Assembly: GCA_050263095.1 (NCBI GenBank)
Contig: JBLNEW010000035.1
Coordinates: forward strand, 1 to 48,076
Reading direction: 5' to 3'
Length of the DNA stretch: 48,076 nt
DNA from: FEB-35 sp050263095
Lineage (GTDB): Bacteria; Desulfobacterota; Deferrimicrobia; Deferrimicrobiales; Deferrimicrobiaceae
Part shown: positions 15,159 to 23,599 of the stretch, in pieces
How positions within the stretch are numbered: position 1 is the first letter of the stretch
How the letters are laid out: the number at the start of each line of letters is the position of its first letter
Position numbers and translations under genes: made by a program
Notes under the pieces: generated by a model
Database searches by the model: none
Seen by the model: the letters and a program-made list of their open reading frames with translations, nothing else
Told to the model about the DNA's origin: nothing

Positions 15159-16445
15159 ATGGGGCTTAAGGTCCTAGTTGTTGGAAGCGGGGGGCGCGAG
15201 CACGCGCTGGTCTGGAAGATCGCGCAGAGCCCCCTGGTCGACAGGATATTCGCCGCTCCGGGAAATCCGGGCATGGCGAAACACGCCGAGCTCGTCCCGG
15301 TCGCCTCCGACGATCTCCCGAAGCTCCGCGACTTCGCAGTCGGCAAAAGGATCGATTTGACCGTGGTGGGACCCGAGGCCCCGCTGGCGGCGGGTCTCTC
15401 CGACATGCTCTCGAAGGAGGGACTCCTGGTTTGCGGCCCCAGCAAGGCCGCGGCGCAGCTGGAAGGCTCCAAGGTATTCACCAAGAACATCCTGGCAAGG
15501 TACGGAATCCCTACCGCGGATTTCCGCGTGTTCGACGACTACGACGACGCGGAGCAGTTCGTCCTTACCCATCGCCTGCCCGTCGTGATCAAGGCGGACG
15601 GACTGGCGGCCGGCAAGGGAGTGGCCGTCGCCGCGACGTACGAGGAGGCGGTCGCGTTCTTGAGGGACGTAATGGAGAAGAAGGTCTTCGGCCCGGCCGG
15701 CGAGAAGGTCGTCGTCGAGGACTGCCTGACGGGCGAGGAGGCCTCCTACATCGTCTTCACCGACGGAGAGAAGATCGTCCCGCTTCCCAGCTCCCAGGAC
15801 CACAAGCGGATCGGCGACGGGGACACGGGGCCCAACACCGGGGGGATGGGGGCATACTCCCCGGCGCCGGTGGTGACTCCCGAAGTCGAGAAAAAGGCGC
15901 TGGAGAAAATCTTCCGGCCTCTCCTGGCCGGCATGCGCGCCGAGGGGATGCCGTTCCGCGGTATCCTTTACGGGGGTCTCATGATCGAGCGCGGCGAGCC
16001 CAGGGTGCTCGAGTTCAACGTCAGGTTCGGCGACCCGGAGGCGCAGCCTCTTTTCATGCGGCTGAAAAGCGACCTCGTGCCTCTTCTCGTCCAGTGCGCG
16101 CAAGGGAAACTGACGGACGCGGTGATGGAGATCGACCCCCGGCCCACCGTGTGCATCGTCATGTCCTCCGCCGGCTATCCCGGCGCCTACAAGAAGGGGT
16201 TCCCCATCTCCGGCATCGAGGAGGCGGAAAGCCTGGGCGGAGTCCAGGTGTTCCACGCGGGGACCGCATTGAAGGACGGCCGGCTTGTGAGCAACGGGGG
16301 GCGTGTGCTTGGAGTCACGGCGGTCGACGGAAACATCCGGAGCGCGATCGAACGCGGGTACCGCGCGGCGGAGAAGATACGCTGGGAAGGGGCGTACTAC
16401 CGCAGCGACATCGGCAAAAGGGCGCTCATGCGGGGCGGGGCCTGA
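15159..16445 (+). CDS. purD: Phosphoribosylamine-glycine ligase PurD
   Basis: A 428-residue ATP-grasp enzyme making GAR from phosphoribosylamine, glycine and ATP. VVGSGGREHAL at the start, VGPEAPLAAGL, ADGLAAGKGV, PLPSSQDHKRIGDGDTGPNTGGMGAYSPAP and EFNVRFGDPEAQ are family signatures. The ATG at 15159 has the strongest ribosome site of the operon (AAAGGAGGG). It ends 5 bp before purE. Confidence 0.97.
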   Translation: MGLKVLVVGSGGREHALVWKIAQSPLVDRIFAAPGNPGMAKHAELVPVASDDLPKLRDFAVGKRIDLTVVGPEAPLAAGLSDMLSKEGLLVCGPSKAAAQLEGSKVFTKNILARYGIPTADFRVFDDYDDAEQFVLTHRLPVVIKADGLAAGKGVAVAATYEEAVAFLRDVMEKKVFGPAGEKVVVEDCLTGEEASYIVFTDGEKIVPLPSSQDHKRIGDGDTGPNTGGMGAYSPAPVVTPEVEKKALEKIFRPLLAGMRAEGMPFRGILYGGLMIERGEPRVLEFNVRFGDPEAQPLFMRLKSDLVPLLVQCAQGKLTDAVMEIDPRPTVCIVMSSAGYPGAYKKGFPISGIEEAESLGGVQVFHAGTALKDGRLVSNGGRVLGVTAVDGNIRSAIERGYRAAEKIRWEGAYYRSDIGKRALMRGGA

Positions 16446-16450
16446 TTCCG

Positions 16451-16939
16451 ATGGCCGGCAAAGTCCTCATCCTGATGGGCAGCAGATCTGACGCGGATGT
16501 CATGGTGGAGGCGTCCCGGACGCTTTCCGAGCTGGGAATCGCCTGCACGACGACCATAGCGTCCGCCCACAGGTCTCCCGGGCGCACCCAGAAACTGGCC
16601 AGGGAAGCCGAAGGCGAGGGATTCTCCGTTATAATCGCGGGCGCGGGCGCGGCGGCTCATCTCGCGGGGGTCGTCGCGTCGGAGACGGTGCTGCCCGTCA
16701 TAGGGGTGCCGCTCGCGAGCTCTCCACTTTCCGGGCTGGACTCCCTGCTCTCCACGGCGCAGATGCCCGGAGGCGTGCCCGTCGCGACGATGGCGGTCGG
16801 CAGGGCCGGCGCCCAGAACGCCGCGTACCTTGCCGCGCAGATACTTGCATTGTCCGACGCAAAGCTCAGGAAGAAGCTCAAGGACCGGAGGCGGCGGATG
16901 GCGGAAGCGGTCGCCGCGGCCGCGGAAGAGGTGAAATGA
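16451..16939 (+). CDS. purE: 5-(carboxyamino)imidazole ribonucleotide mutase PurE
   Basis: A 162-residue enzyme of the PurE family: ILMGSRSDADVM binds the phosphate and SAHRSPGRT carries the catalytic histidine, with AGAGAAAHLAGVVA and QMPGGVPVATMAVG following. The sequence looks like class I (N5-CAIR mutase), which needs PurK, but no purK is in the window. It starts 5 bp after purD and its stop overlaps the DUF89 start (ATGA). Confidence 0.95.
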   Translation: MAGKVLILMGSRSDADVMVEASRTLSELGIACTTTIASAHRSPGRTQKLAREAEGEGFSVIIAGAGAAAHLAGVVASETVLPVIGVPLASSPLSGLDSLLSTAQMPGGVPVATMAVGRAGAQNAAYLAAQILALSDAKLRKKLKDRRRRMAEAVAAAAEEVK

Positions 16940-17802
16940 TCTTCCTCTCCCCCGAATGCTTCCCCTGCTTCCTGCGGCAGGCGGACTTGGCGGCGCGCGC
17001 GCACGGTGCATCCGAGGCGGAGCGGACCGCGCTTGCCGCCAGGTCGTCCGCGATGCTGGCGGATCTTTCCGACTGCGAGGTGCCCGCGGGGATCGCCACC
17101 CGCCTCCAGGCGCTCGCCCGCGAGTCGCTGCGGACCGAAGATCCTTTCCGCCTGGTGAAGCGCCGCGAGCTGGAACGGTTCGATGCCGTATCGAGGAGGG
17201 CGGAGGAGATCGTCGCCGCCTCGGCGGACCCGCTCGCGGCGGCCGTGTGGATCGCGGTGTTCGGCAACATCATGGACTCCGGAATAATAGAGCGCGAGTC
17301 GATGGAGCGCGAGGTCGAAAGCCTTTCCGGGGAAGCGTCGCGCAAAGAGGTCCCGGGGGATCTTCTCGAACGGATCCGCAGCGCGAAACGCATCGGCGTC
17401 CTCCTGGACAACGCCGGAGAGGCTGCCTTCGACGTGCCGCTGCTCTCGCGCCTGGGGCTTGGCGGCGGGCGGCAAGTGTGGATCGGGGTGAAGGGCGGTC
17501 CGGTCATCGACGACCTGACCGCGGACGAGGCGACGGAGATCGGCCTTTCGCGCTACGGCGAGATCGTCTCGAACGGGAACCGGGGAGTGGGGACGGACCT
17601 CGACCTGTGTCCGCCGGAATTCCGCTCCAGGATACGCGACTCGGACGTCGTGCTGTCCAAGGGGCAGGCCAATTTCGAGACGCTCGTGGGACGGGTGCGC
17701 AACGCCGTGTTCCTGCTGCGCTGCAAGTGCCCGGTGGTGTCGCGCGCCCTCGGGAAAAGGGAAGGCGACATCGTCATAATCGACGGCGCGACGGCGGCAT
17801 GA
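16936..17802 (+). CDS. DUF89 / ARMT1-like family protein
   Basis: A 288-residue soluble protein of the DUF89 family, metal-dependent phosphatases, some of which are proposed to remove damaged or overflow sugar phosphates and related metabolites. Seen here: the N-terminal CFPCFLRQA, DNAGEAAFDVPLL, the metal-site region VLSKGQANFE and LLRCKCPVV, all typical of the short prokaryotic branch. It is coupled at both ends, ATGA with purE and ATGA with the tsaC-like gene, so it is made with purine and t6A enzymes. A role in clearing a stray phosphorylated intermediate is plausible but not shown; the substrate is unknown. Confidence 0.82.
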   Translation: MIFLSPECFPCFLRQADLAARAHGASEAERTALAARSSAMLADLSDCEVPAGIATRLQALARESLRTEDPFRLVKRRELERFDAVSRRAEEIVAASADPLAAAVWIAVFGNIMDSGIIERESMEREVESLSGEASRKEVPGDLLERIRSAKRIGVLLDNAGEAAFDVPLLSRLGLGGGRQVWIGVKGGPVIDDLTADEATEIGLSRYGEIVSNGNRGVGTDLDLCPPEFRSRIRDSDVVLSKGQANFETLVGRVRNAVFLLRCKCPVVSRALGKREGDIVIIDGATAA

Positions 17803-18467
17803 CGCGCCTGGCGCGCTTCGACGCGGGAAACGTCGCATTCTTCCCTCCCGGGGTGGTCGAGTCGCTCCAGGCCGGGGGGATGGTCGTCTATCCCACCGAC
17901 ACGCTTTACGGCCTGGGGGTCGACCCTCGCTCGAAGGAAGGGCTCCGCAAGCTGCTCGTCCTCAAGGGCCGCGAGGGGAAAAAGCCGATCCCGCTCCTTC
18001 TGGACGGACCGGAGCGGGTGGCCGACTGGGCGGAGCATGTCCCGGCGGCGGCCGGCCGCCTCATGGGAAAGTTCTGGCCGGGCGGCTTGACGATGGTTCT
18101 GACCGCATGGGCGGACGTGCCGGAACCGATCACCGGAGGAGGCCGCACCGTCGGGCTGCGAGTTCCGAACCATCCCATACCCCGCGCGCTTGCGAAGGCC
18201 CTGGGAGGCGCGATCACCGGGACGTCCGCCAACCGGGCGGGAAATCCAGGCGACTGGCGCAGCGCCGAGGAGATAGTCCGGGAGTTCACGGGGGAAGTCG
18301 ACTGGGTCCTGTGGGACGGCCCTCCTCCCGCGGCCGGTCCGGCGGACTCCGGAGGAAGGCGGTTACAGGGCTCCACGGTGGTGAGGGCGGCCGATGGAGA
18401 CGTCGTGCTGCTGCGCGAGGGGGCGATACCGTTCCGGGAAATCACAGAGTGCCTGAAGAAGGGATGA
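17799..18467 (+). CDS. L-threonylcarbamoyladenylate synthase (TsaC/YrdC type)
   Basis: A 222-residue YrdC-fold protein that makes threonylcarbamoyl-AMP from threonine, bicarbonate and ATP for the t6A37 tRNA modification. GMVVYPTDTLYGLGVDP, KGREGKKPIPLLL, FWPGGLTMVL, VGLRVPNHP and GTSANRAG are family signatures. It has no Sua5 C-terminal domain, so it is of the short type. The start ATG at 17799 overlaps the DUF89 stop, and the DUF1015 gene follows 4 bp later. Confidence 0.92.
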   Translation: MTRLARFDAGNVAFFPPGVVESLQAGGMVVYPTDTLYGLGVDPRSKEGLRKLLVLKGREGKKPIPLLLDGPERVADWAEHVPAAAGRLMGKFWPGGLTMVLTAWADVPEPITGGGRTVGLRVPNHPIPRALAKALGGAITGTSANRAGNPGDWRSAEEIVREFTGEVDWVLWDGPPPAAGPADSGGRRLQGSTVVRAADGDVVLLREGAIPFREITECLKKG

Positions 18468-18471
18468 AGCC

Positions 18472-19800
18472 ATGGCAATCGTAGCGCCGTTTCGAGGGAT
18501 ACACTACGACACCAAGAAGATCGGGGACCTCTCCGGCGTCGTTACGCAGCCGTACGACGTGATATCGCCGGAGGAGCAGAAGTCCCTCCACAAGCGCCAT
18601 CCCCGCAACATCGTCTGGGTGGATTTCGGCATGGACCAGGCGGGGGACGGCCCGAACGAAAACAAGTACAGCCGCGCCGCTTCCCGTTACCGCCAGTGGC
18701 TCGCCGAGGGGACGCTCGTTCAGGACGAGCGGCCGGCCTTCTACTACTACGAGCAGGAGTTTTCCGTCCCGGGTAAGGGGACCTTCGTGCGCAAGGGCTA
18801 CCTTGGCGCGCTCCGGCTCTCCGCCTTTGGAGAAGGCGAGGTGCTTCCCCACGAAAAGACCCTGTCGAAGCCGAAGGAGGACCGCCTGGCCCTCATGCGG
18901 GGGACGGACGCGAACATGAGCCCCATATTCGGGTTGTTCTCCGACCCGAAGGACGAGGTCCTTTCGGCGCTGCGCAAGGGGCTTCCTCCGTCCCCGGATT
19001 TCGCGGCGAAGGACGACCTGGGGATCCTGCACCGCGTCTGGACGGTATCGGATCCCGCGGTCCAGGCGGCGGCGGCGAAGAAGATGGAGGACAAGAAGGT
19101 CTTCATCGCCGACGGCCATCACCGGTACGAGACCGCCCTCGCATTCCGCGACGAGATGCGCAAGAAGCACGGCAGCAGGAGCGACGCCGCCTATGAGCAT
19201 GTCCTCATGTTCATGTGCAACATGGACGACAAGGGGATCGTAATACTGCCGACGCACCGGGGCGTCCATTCGCTTTCCGGGTTTTCCGAGGAGGAACTGG
19301 CCGCGAAGGTGCGCGCGGCGCTGCCGATGGAGACCCGCAAGGGATCGCCGGAGGATGCCATCCTCGCCCTCGAGGCCGCGGGGAAGAAGGGAAAGGCGAT
19401 CGCATGGAGCGCCGGAGGAGGCCGGTTCCACCTTGTATCGTTCCCGGACCTTGCCGGTTTCTGCGCGCAGCGCCTCGCGAAATACCCCCCGGAGCTCCGC
19501 TCCCTGGACGTGGTGCTCCTCCATGGCTATCTGCTGGAGCAGGTGCTGGGCGTGACCCCGGAGGCGGTGACCGCCGGGAGCTGCGTCAAGTATTACAAGG
19601 ACCCGGCCAAGGCAGTCTCCGACCTCAACGGCGGCGCCATACAGGCCGCCTTCTTCCTGAACCCGGTGACGGTGGATGAATTCCGCAGCGTTTCGCTCTC
19701 GGGGCATGTGCTGCCCCAGAAGTCCACGTTCTTCTACCCGAAGATCCTGACGGGGCTGCTGATATTCTCCACGCGCGGGGATGAGCGCGTCTCCGCCTGA
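18472..19800 (+). CDS. DUF1015 family protein
   Basis: A 442-residue soluble protein of the widespread DUF1015 family, no established function. It starts with PFRGIHYD and VTQPYDVIS, has VLPHEKTLSKPKEDRLALM and SPIFGLFSD, and the conserved FIADGHHRYETAL in the middle (about 210-222). A DGHHR-like motif is also known in ParB-fold serine kinases (SerK/SbnI), so a nucleotide-using kinase activity is a reasonable guess but not shown. It lies 4 bp after the tsaC-like gene and overlaps the methyltransferase gene by 20 bp. Confidence 0.88.
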   Translation: MAIVAPFRGIHYDTKKIGDLSGVVTQPYDVISPEEQKSLHKRHPRNIVWVDFGMDQAGDGPNENKYSRAASRYRQWLAEGTLVQDERPAFYYYEQEFSVPGKGTFVRKGYLGALRLSAFGEGEVLPHEKTLSKPKEDRLALMRGTDANMSPIFGLFSDPKDEVLSALRKGLPPSPDFAAKDDLGILHRVWTVSDPAVQAAAAKKMEDKKVFIADGHHRYETALAFRDEMRKKHGSRSDAAYEHVLMFMCNMDDKGIVILPTHRGVHSLSGFSEEELAAKVRAALPMETRKGSPEDAILALEAAGKKGKAIAWSAGGGRFHLVSFPDLAGFCAQRLAKYPPELRSLDVVLLHGYLLEQVLGVTPEAVTAGSCVKYYKDPAKAVSDLNGGAIQAAFFLNPVTVDEFRSVSLSGHVLPQKSTFFYPKILTGLLIFSTRGDERVSA

Positions 19801-20548
19801 GAAGGATCCGTCGGCGGGCGCCCGGCGCGGCGGTAGCGGGCTGGACTCCCTTTCCGTGCTGCAGCCGGCGCGGGGTTACCGGTTTTCCCTGGACGCGGTT
19901 CTCCTGGCCGATTTCGCGGCCGCGGATTGCGGGCGCTCGGTCCTGGACCTCGGGACCGGATGCGGCATAGTCCTTCTCCTGCTTGCCAGGTTGTGCCCTT
20001 CGCTGCGCAGCGGCGTCGGCGTGGAGATCCAGCGGGGCCTGTGGGAGTTCGCGCGGATGAATTTCGAGCGGAGCGGGCGCGGAAAGGCGCTGGCGGCGGT
20101 GCTCGGCGATTTCCGGAAGGAACGGAAGGAAATTCCTCCCGGATCGTTCGACCTCGTCGTCTCGAATCCCCCGTTCCGAAAGGCGGGGTCCGGCAGGAGG
20201 AATCCCGACCCCCAGAAAGAGACCGCGAGGCACGAGGTCGAGTGCACGCTGGCCGATGTGTTCGCGGCGGCGGGCAGGGCGCTGTCCGCACAGGGGCGGT
20301 TCGCCATGATCGGCCTGCCGGAACGCCTTCCAGAAATACTGTCCTGCGCCTCCGCCTCGGGAATCCGCCCGGAGCGGCTCAGGTTCGTCCACCCTTGCGC
20401 CGGCCGCCCCGCCAACCTGCTGCTGTTTGCGGGAAGCCGCCGCAAGGCGCGGCCGCTGTCGGTTTCGCCACCCCTTGCCGTTTACGCGGAGAAGGGAATA
20501 TACCACCCGGAGATGGAAGCAATTTACCGCCGCCTCATCCGTCCTTGA
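19781..20548 (+). CDS. TrmN6-like tRNA (adenine-N6) methyltransferase family protein
   Basis: A 255-residue class I SAM methyltransferase. SAM motif I is VLDLGTGCGIVLLLLA, and SNPPFRKAG matches the NPP[YF] motif of enzymes that methylate exocyclic amines. The N-terminal DSLSVLQPARGYRFSLDAVLLADF matches the YfiC/TrmN6 branch, which modifies A37 of tRNA-Val in E. coli. The C-terminus GIYHPEMEAIYR is also typical. The ATG at 19781 lies inside the end of the DUF1015 gene. With the tsaC-like gene upstream, the operon has two tRNA position-37 modification candidates. Which tRNA it uses is not known. Confidence 0.85.
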   Translation: MSASPPEKDPSAGARRGGSGLDSLSVLQPARGYRFSLDAVLLADFAAADCGRSVLDLGTGCGIVLLLLARLCPSLRSGVGVEIQRGLWEFARMNFERSGRGKALAAVLGDFRKERKEIPPGSFDLVVSNPPFRKAGSGRRNPDPQKETARHEVECTLADVFAAAGRALSAQGRFAMIGLPERLPEILSCASASGIRPERLRFVHPCAGRPANLLLFAGSRRKARPLSVSPPLAVYAEKGIYHPEMEAIYRRLIRP

Positions 20549-20573
20549 CGAACTCGAGGGAGTCGGGGAAGGA

Positions 20574-21020
20574 CTAGGCTTTGCGCGAAGCGGCTTTTCG
20601 CGCGAGGGAGCGCAGGATATTCCTGGTTTCCGGATCCGCCACGCCGCCGATGCCTTCCGGGTCGCGGGCGGCAACGGGAAGCGCGCCGTCGCCGGGCGCC
20701 TCCGGTTCATCGGTCCCGGCCGCCGGCATGGGACCCACGACGAACCGGATGTCGGAAGCCTTTTCGCCCTCCAGGATCCCGTTTATCCGCTCGAGCAGGA
20801 CGGGCTTCATCAGTTGGAGCTCCTGCGACCATGAGTGGTTGAGGACCGTCACGGTGAGGACGCGGTTCTTAAGTCTCGACGGGCATGTTTTTCCGGATAG
20901 AAGAGGTCCCACGATCTGCGGCCATTCGGACGAGAGCCGCACCATCCACGCCACGGAATGAAGCCCCTGGGCGGCAAGGACGTCCTCCAGCACATCGGAC
21001 ACCCTCGACGCTTTCTTCAA
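20574..21020 (-). CDS. DUF721 / DciA-like protein
   Basis: A 148-residue protein of the DUF721 family, whose member DciA is the ancestral loader or partner of the replicative helicase DnaB in bacteria without DnaC/DnaI. The N-terminal KH-like part shows WPQIVGPLLSGKTCPSRLKNRVLTVTVLNHSWSQELQLMKPVLLERIN; the rest is a proline/acidic linker and a basic tail. The likely start is TTG at 21020: its first three bases overlap the stop of the upstream membrane-protein gene (TTGA), with AGGA 7-8 bp before. It converges with the methyltransferase gene, 25 bp apart, with no clear terminator. Confidence 0.8.
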   Translation of the reverse strand: MKKASRVSDVLEDVLAAQGLHSVAWMVRLSSEWPQIVGPLLSGKTCPSRLKNRVLTVTVLNHSWSQELQLMKPVLLERINGILEGEKASDIRFVVGPMPAAGTDEPEAPGDGALPVAARDPEGIGGVADPETRNILRSLARKAASRKA

Positions 21021-21304
21021 GTGCGATCCTGGCGGGTCCGCCGCATCCTGCCTCCCGCTATCTGGCCTATGAGCGCGCATGCGACGAACGGCGGGATGGC
21101 CCATGCGGACACATGATTGGTGATGCGCAGGTATGCGATGATCGGAACGGAGAGATGGACGTAGATGAACCACAACAGGGAGAGTTTCCTTGTCCCTTCC
21201 CGCAGGTAACCGAGCGGGAGATTGACGACCAGGGCAAAGGCGCCGATCCAGGCCATGGTCGTCAATTCCGGCTGTGTCCCGAAGATGTTTCCGGCGGCAA
21301 TCAT
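21017..21304 (-). CDS. Small membrane protein of unknown function
   Basis: A 95-residue protein that I do not recognise. It has three likely transmembrane helices (about 15-33, 42-60 and 67-85), a basic loop after the first (REGTRK) and a basic tail (RMRRTRQDR), so its C-terminus is probably cytoplasmic. The ATG at 21304 has an AT-rich region immediately upstream and no clear ribosome site, so it may be nearly leaderless. The stop is fused to the DciA-like start (TTGA), implying translational coupling with that helicase-partner gene. Confidence 0.65.
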   Translation of the reverse strand: MIAAGNIFGTQPELTTMAWIGAFALVVNLPLGYLREGTRKLSLLWFIYVHLSVPIIAYLRITNHVSAWAIPPFVACALIGQIAGGRMRRTRQDRT

Positions 21305-21358
21305 TTAATAACTATATAATATACGTCCAATCCTTACAGCAGGTTCGGGAGGTTTCCC
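21305..21358. promoter_or_regulatory. AT-rich divergent promoter region
   Basis: These 54 bp separate the divergent membrane-protein and DUF3343 genes and contain TATAAT at 21315-21320 on the plus strand and overlapping TATATT-like sequence on the minus strand. A matching -35 is not clear on either strand, so the assignment rests on position and the -10-like sequences. Confidence 0.4.
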
Positions 21359-21625
21359 GTGGGGCGCCTTACCCCCCAGGATATGATCCTGATATTCAGG
21401 GGGACACACCAGGTTCTGTCGGCGGAAAAGCACCTTAAAAGAGGAGGCGTGCCCATGCGCCTGATCCCGGTCCCCAGGAGCCTGACTTCCGATTGCGGCC
21501 TGGCGATACGAATACATTCCGGTGAGCGTGCCCGCGCCAGGAAAATACTTATGGCGGCTAAACTTCTACCCGCATCGGCCCACCTTTTGCGAGGCAATGG
21601 GGGGTACGAGGCGGTCGCCTTCTGA
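21359..21625 (+). CDS. DUF3343 family protein (putative Se/S carrier)
   Basis: An 88-residue protein matching the DUF3343 family: MILIFRGTHQVLSAEKHL, GVPMRLIPVPRSLTSDCGLAIRI. The conserved cysteine of the SSDCG-like motif (SDCG) is present and is thought to carry sulfur or selenium. The family often accompanies YedF-like and cysteine-desulfurase-like proteins and selenium genes. The GTG at 21359 has a good GGGAGG site 7 bp upstream; the ATG at 21383 does not, so I take the GTG. A GGCGGTC/GACCGCC hairpin spans the stop (21610-21630) without a T run. A cysteine-desulfurase-like gene lies two genes on. Confidence 0.8.
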   Translation: MGRLTPQDMILIFRGTHQVLSAEKHLKRGGVPMRLIPVPRSLTSDCGLAIRIHSGERARARKILMAAKLLPASAHLLRGNGGYEAVAF

Positions 21626-21680
21626 CCGCCATCTACGCGTTCTCCGGGAAAAGGGGGACTTTTACCTTGACAAATCCGAA

Positions 21681-21708
21681 TTGGCCAATCAAAATAAACA
21701 CTTATTAT
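21681..21708 (+). promoter_or_regulatory. Putative promoter of the lytic transglycosylase gene
   Basis: TTGGCC (21681-21686) and TATTAT (21703-21708) are 16 bp apart, in an AT-rich island just before a GGAGG ribosome site and the GTG start at 21727. A TTGACA lies at 21667-21672, but pairs only with poor -10 candidates. Confidence 0.4.
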
Positions 21709-21726
21709 AGATCCGCCGGAGGTAGC

Positions 21727-23598
21727 GTGCGCGGGCGGAACGCTGACCGCATCTGTTTCCGAATAACTGTTTTCGTAGTGCTCATGACACTTTCGGTATC
21801 CGGCTTCGCAGGCGAACCGGAGATGCCTCCTGCGTCTGCGGCATCGACCGCCGAAACCAGGCCGGCCCCGGAACTTATGACGGCTGCCGTTCCCGCCGTC
21901 GCCCCGGCCGTCATGCAGGTTCCCGTCCCTGCAGCCCCCCCGGCGACCGTACCTGAATCCGTCCCCGCGGTCGCGCCTGCGCCCGCCGCCCTTTCGGCCC
22001 AGCCGTCCGAGTCGCAGACCCAACAGGCCGTTCCGTCGCGGCATCCCCCTGAACCTGTCGCCGTCCTCTCGGCTCCGCCCGAGGAGAAGCAAAAGGATCG
22101 CGTGCTGTCGCAGGGCGAGGTGGATCTCCAGCTGTCCAGGAACAGGGACGAGGAGCGCGAGGATGCCGCGGCCCCGGAGTTTTTCGTCAGCGCGCAGGGG
22201 GAACGCAGGCACAGGGACGCGGACCTTTATACCGGCCTTATGGGCCGGATAGACAAGTTCATCCGCTATTTCCAGACCGCCGGGCGCAGCAAGTTCGAGC
22301 TTTACCTGACCAGGTCCGGAAAATACGCCGACATGATGCGCGGAATTCTCGCCACGTACGGCCTTCCCGGAGATCTGATCTACCTCGCCCTCATCGAGAG
22401 CGGGTTTTCCCCGAAGGCGTATTCGGTGGCGCGGGCCGCCGGCCCCTGGCAGTTCATCGCCGGCACGGGCCGCAGGTACGGGCTGCGGATCGACTGGTGG
22501 GCCGACGAACGAAGGGACTACGAGAAATCCACCCACGCCGCCGCGTCCTACCTCAAGGACCTCTACGGCATGTTCGAGTCCTGGCCGCTTGCCACCGCTG
22601 CCTACAACGCGGGAGAAGGGAAGATACAGAAGGCGGTGACCCGCTACAAGTCCGAAGATTACGTAGAGCTGATCCGCCACCGGTACTTGAAGCAGGAGAC
22701 CAAGGATTACGTTCCCAAGATGATCGCGGCGCTGACCATCGCCAAGGAGCCCGAGAAGTTCGGTTTCGTCGGGGTGAAATACGAGGATCCGCTGGAATTC
22801 GACAAGGTGACCGTTCCCGGCGGGACCGACCTGCCGACGCTGGGGCGCATCATCGGTATTCCCTACGAATCCCTGCGGGAGTGGAACCCCGAGCTTCGCC
22901 GGTTCTGCACTCCGCCCAACCGCGACGAATACGAGATACGGCTTCCCAAGGGGTACGGCAAGATCGCCGAGGAGCAGATGGAGGAGATTCATGCGAGCGC
23001 CAACGTCAACTTCCTTCTGCATACGGTGAAAAAAGGCGAGACCCTGGAATCCCTGGCGAACCGGTATCACACGACTGCCCCGATACTCCAGGAGCTGAAC
23101 GGATTGAAAAAGCCCGGGATCGGCCGCACCGCCCGGCTCGTTATCCCGATCGCCGGCCTGTCCGAAGAAGAGGCCGTGCCGGGGAAAGAGGTCTCTCCGG
23201 AGCAGGTGGAGGCCGCATTGAAGCGCATGGACGAGGTGGCGCGGCGAATCCGCACCGTGCGCGTGAGGAAGGGCGACACGCTGGCTCGCATTTCGAAGAG
23301 AACCGGCGTCCCCGTCGAAGAGCTCGCGGAAGCGAACGGATTGAAGGCGAAGAGCCGCTTGAAGATCGGAATGAGGCTACGGCTTCCGGGGGCGGGGTCC
23401 TACCAGGCCAGGAAGTCCGTGGCGCCGGATAATCGGGGAGTCAAGGAAAAACGGCATGTGGTTCGCCGCGGCGATACCCTTTCCAAGATATCCAAGGTAT
23501 ACGGCGTAACTCCCGAGCAGCTCTCCGAGCGAAACAACCTCAAGGAAGGGCAGACCCTGCCCCGAGGACGCGTCCTGCGAATCCCCCTGGAGTCCTAA
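21727..23598 (+). CDS. LysM lytic transglycosylase, MltD-like
   Basis: A 623-residue exported murein hydrolase. GTG at 21727, with GGAGG four bases before, gives a clean signal peptide (basic start, then VFVVLMTLSVSGFAG); a TTG at 21667 would put 20 polar residues before it and overlaps the promoter. An Ala/Pro-rich linker (about 35-130) precedes the SLT domain, with catalytic E in ALIESGFSP, then AAGPWQFIAGTGRRYGL and YNAGEGKIQKA. Three LysM repeats follow (starting near LLHTVKKGETLESLA, VRVRKGDTLARIS and HVVRRGDTLSKIS), which bind peptidoglycan. It probably trims strands during growth or division. It stands between DUF3343 and a cysteine desulfurase gene. Confidence 0.93.
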   Translation: MRGRNADRICFRITVFVVLMTLSVSGFAGEPEMPPASAASTAETRPAPELMTAAVPAVAPAVMQVPVPAAPPATVPESVPAVAPAPAALSAQPSESQTQQAVPSRHPPEPVAVLSAPPEEKQKDRVLSQGEVDLQLSRNRDEEREDAAAPEFFVSAQGERRHRDADLYTGLMGRIDKFIRYFQTAGRSKFELYLTRSGKYADMMRGILATYGLPGDLIYLALIESGFSPKAYSVARAAGPWQFIAGTGRRYGLRIDWWADERRDYEKSTHAAASYLKDLYGMFESWPLATAAYNAGEGKIQKAVTRYKSEDYVELIRHRYLKQETKDYVPKMIAALTIAKEPEKFGFVGVKYEDPLEFDKVTVPGGTDLPTLGRIIGIPYESLREWNPELRRFCTPPNRDEYEIRLPKGYGKIAEEQMEEIHASANVNFLLHTVKKGETLESLANRYHTTAPILQELNGLKKPGIGRTARLVIPIAGLSEEEAVPGKEVSPEQVEAALKRMDEVARRIRTVRVRKGDTLARISKRTGVPVEELAEANGLKAKSRLKIGMRLRLPGAGSYQARKSVAPDNRGVKEKRHVVRRGDTLSKISKVYGVTPEQLSERNNLKEGQTLPRGRVLRIPLES

Positions 23599-23599
23599 C

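Noticed and set aside
21373..21403. GC-rich hairpin (five C, then AGGATAT, closing with five G) first taken for a structured RNA such as 6S
   Set aside because: The region is the start of a DUF3343 reading frame with a good ribosome site; the hairpin is probably a coding by-product, though it could affect translation.
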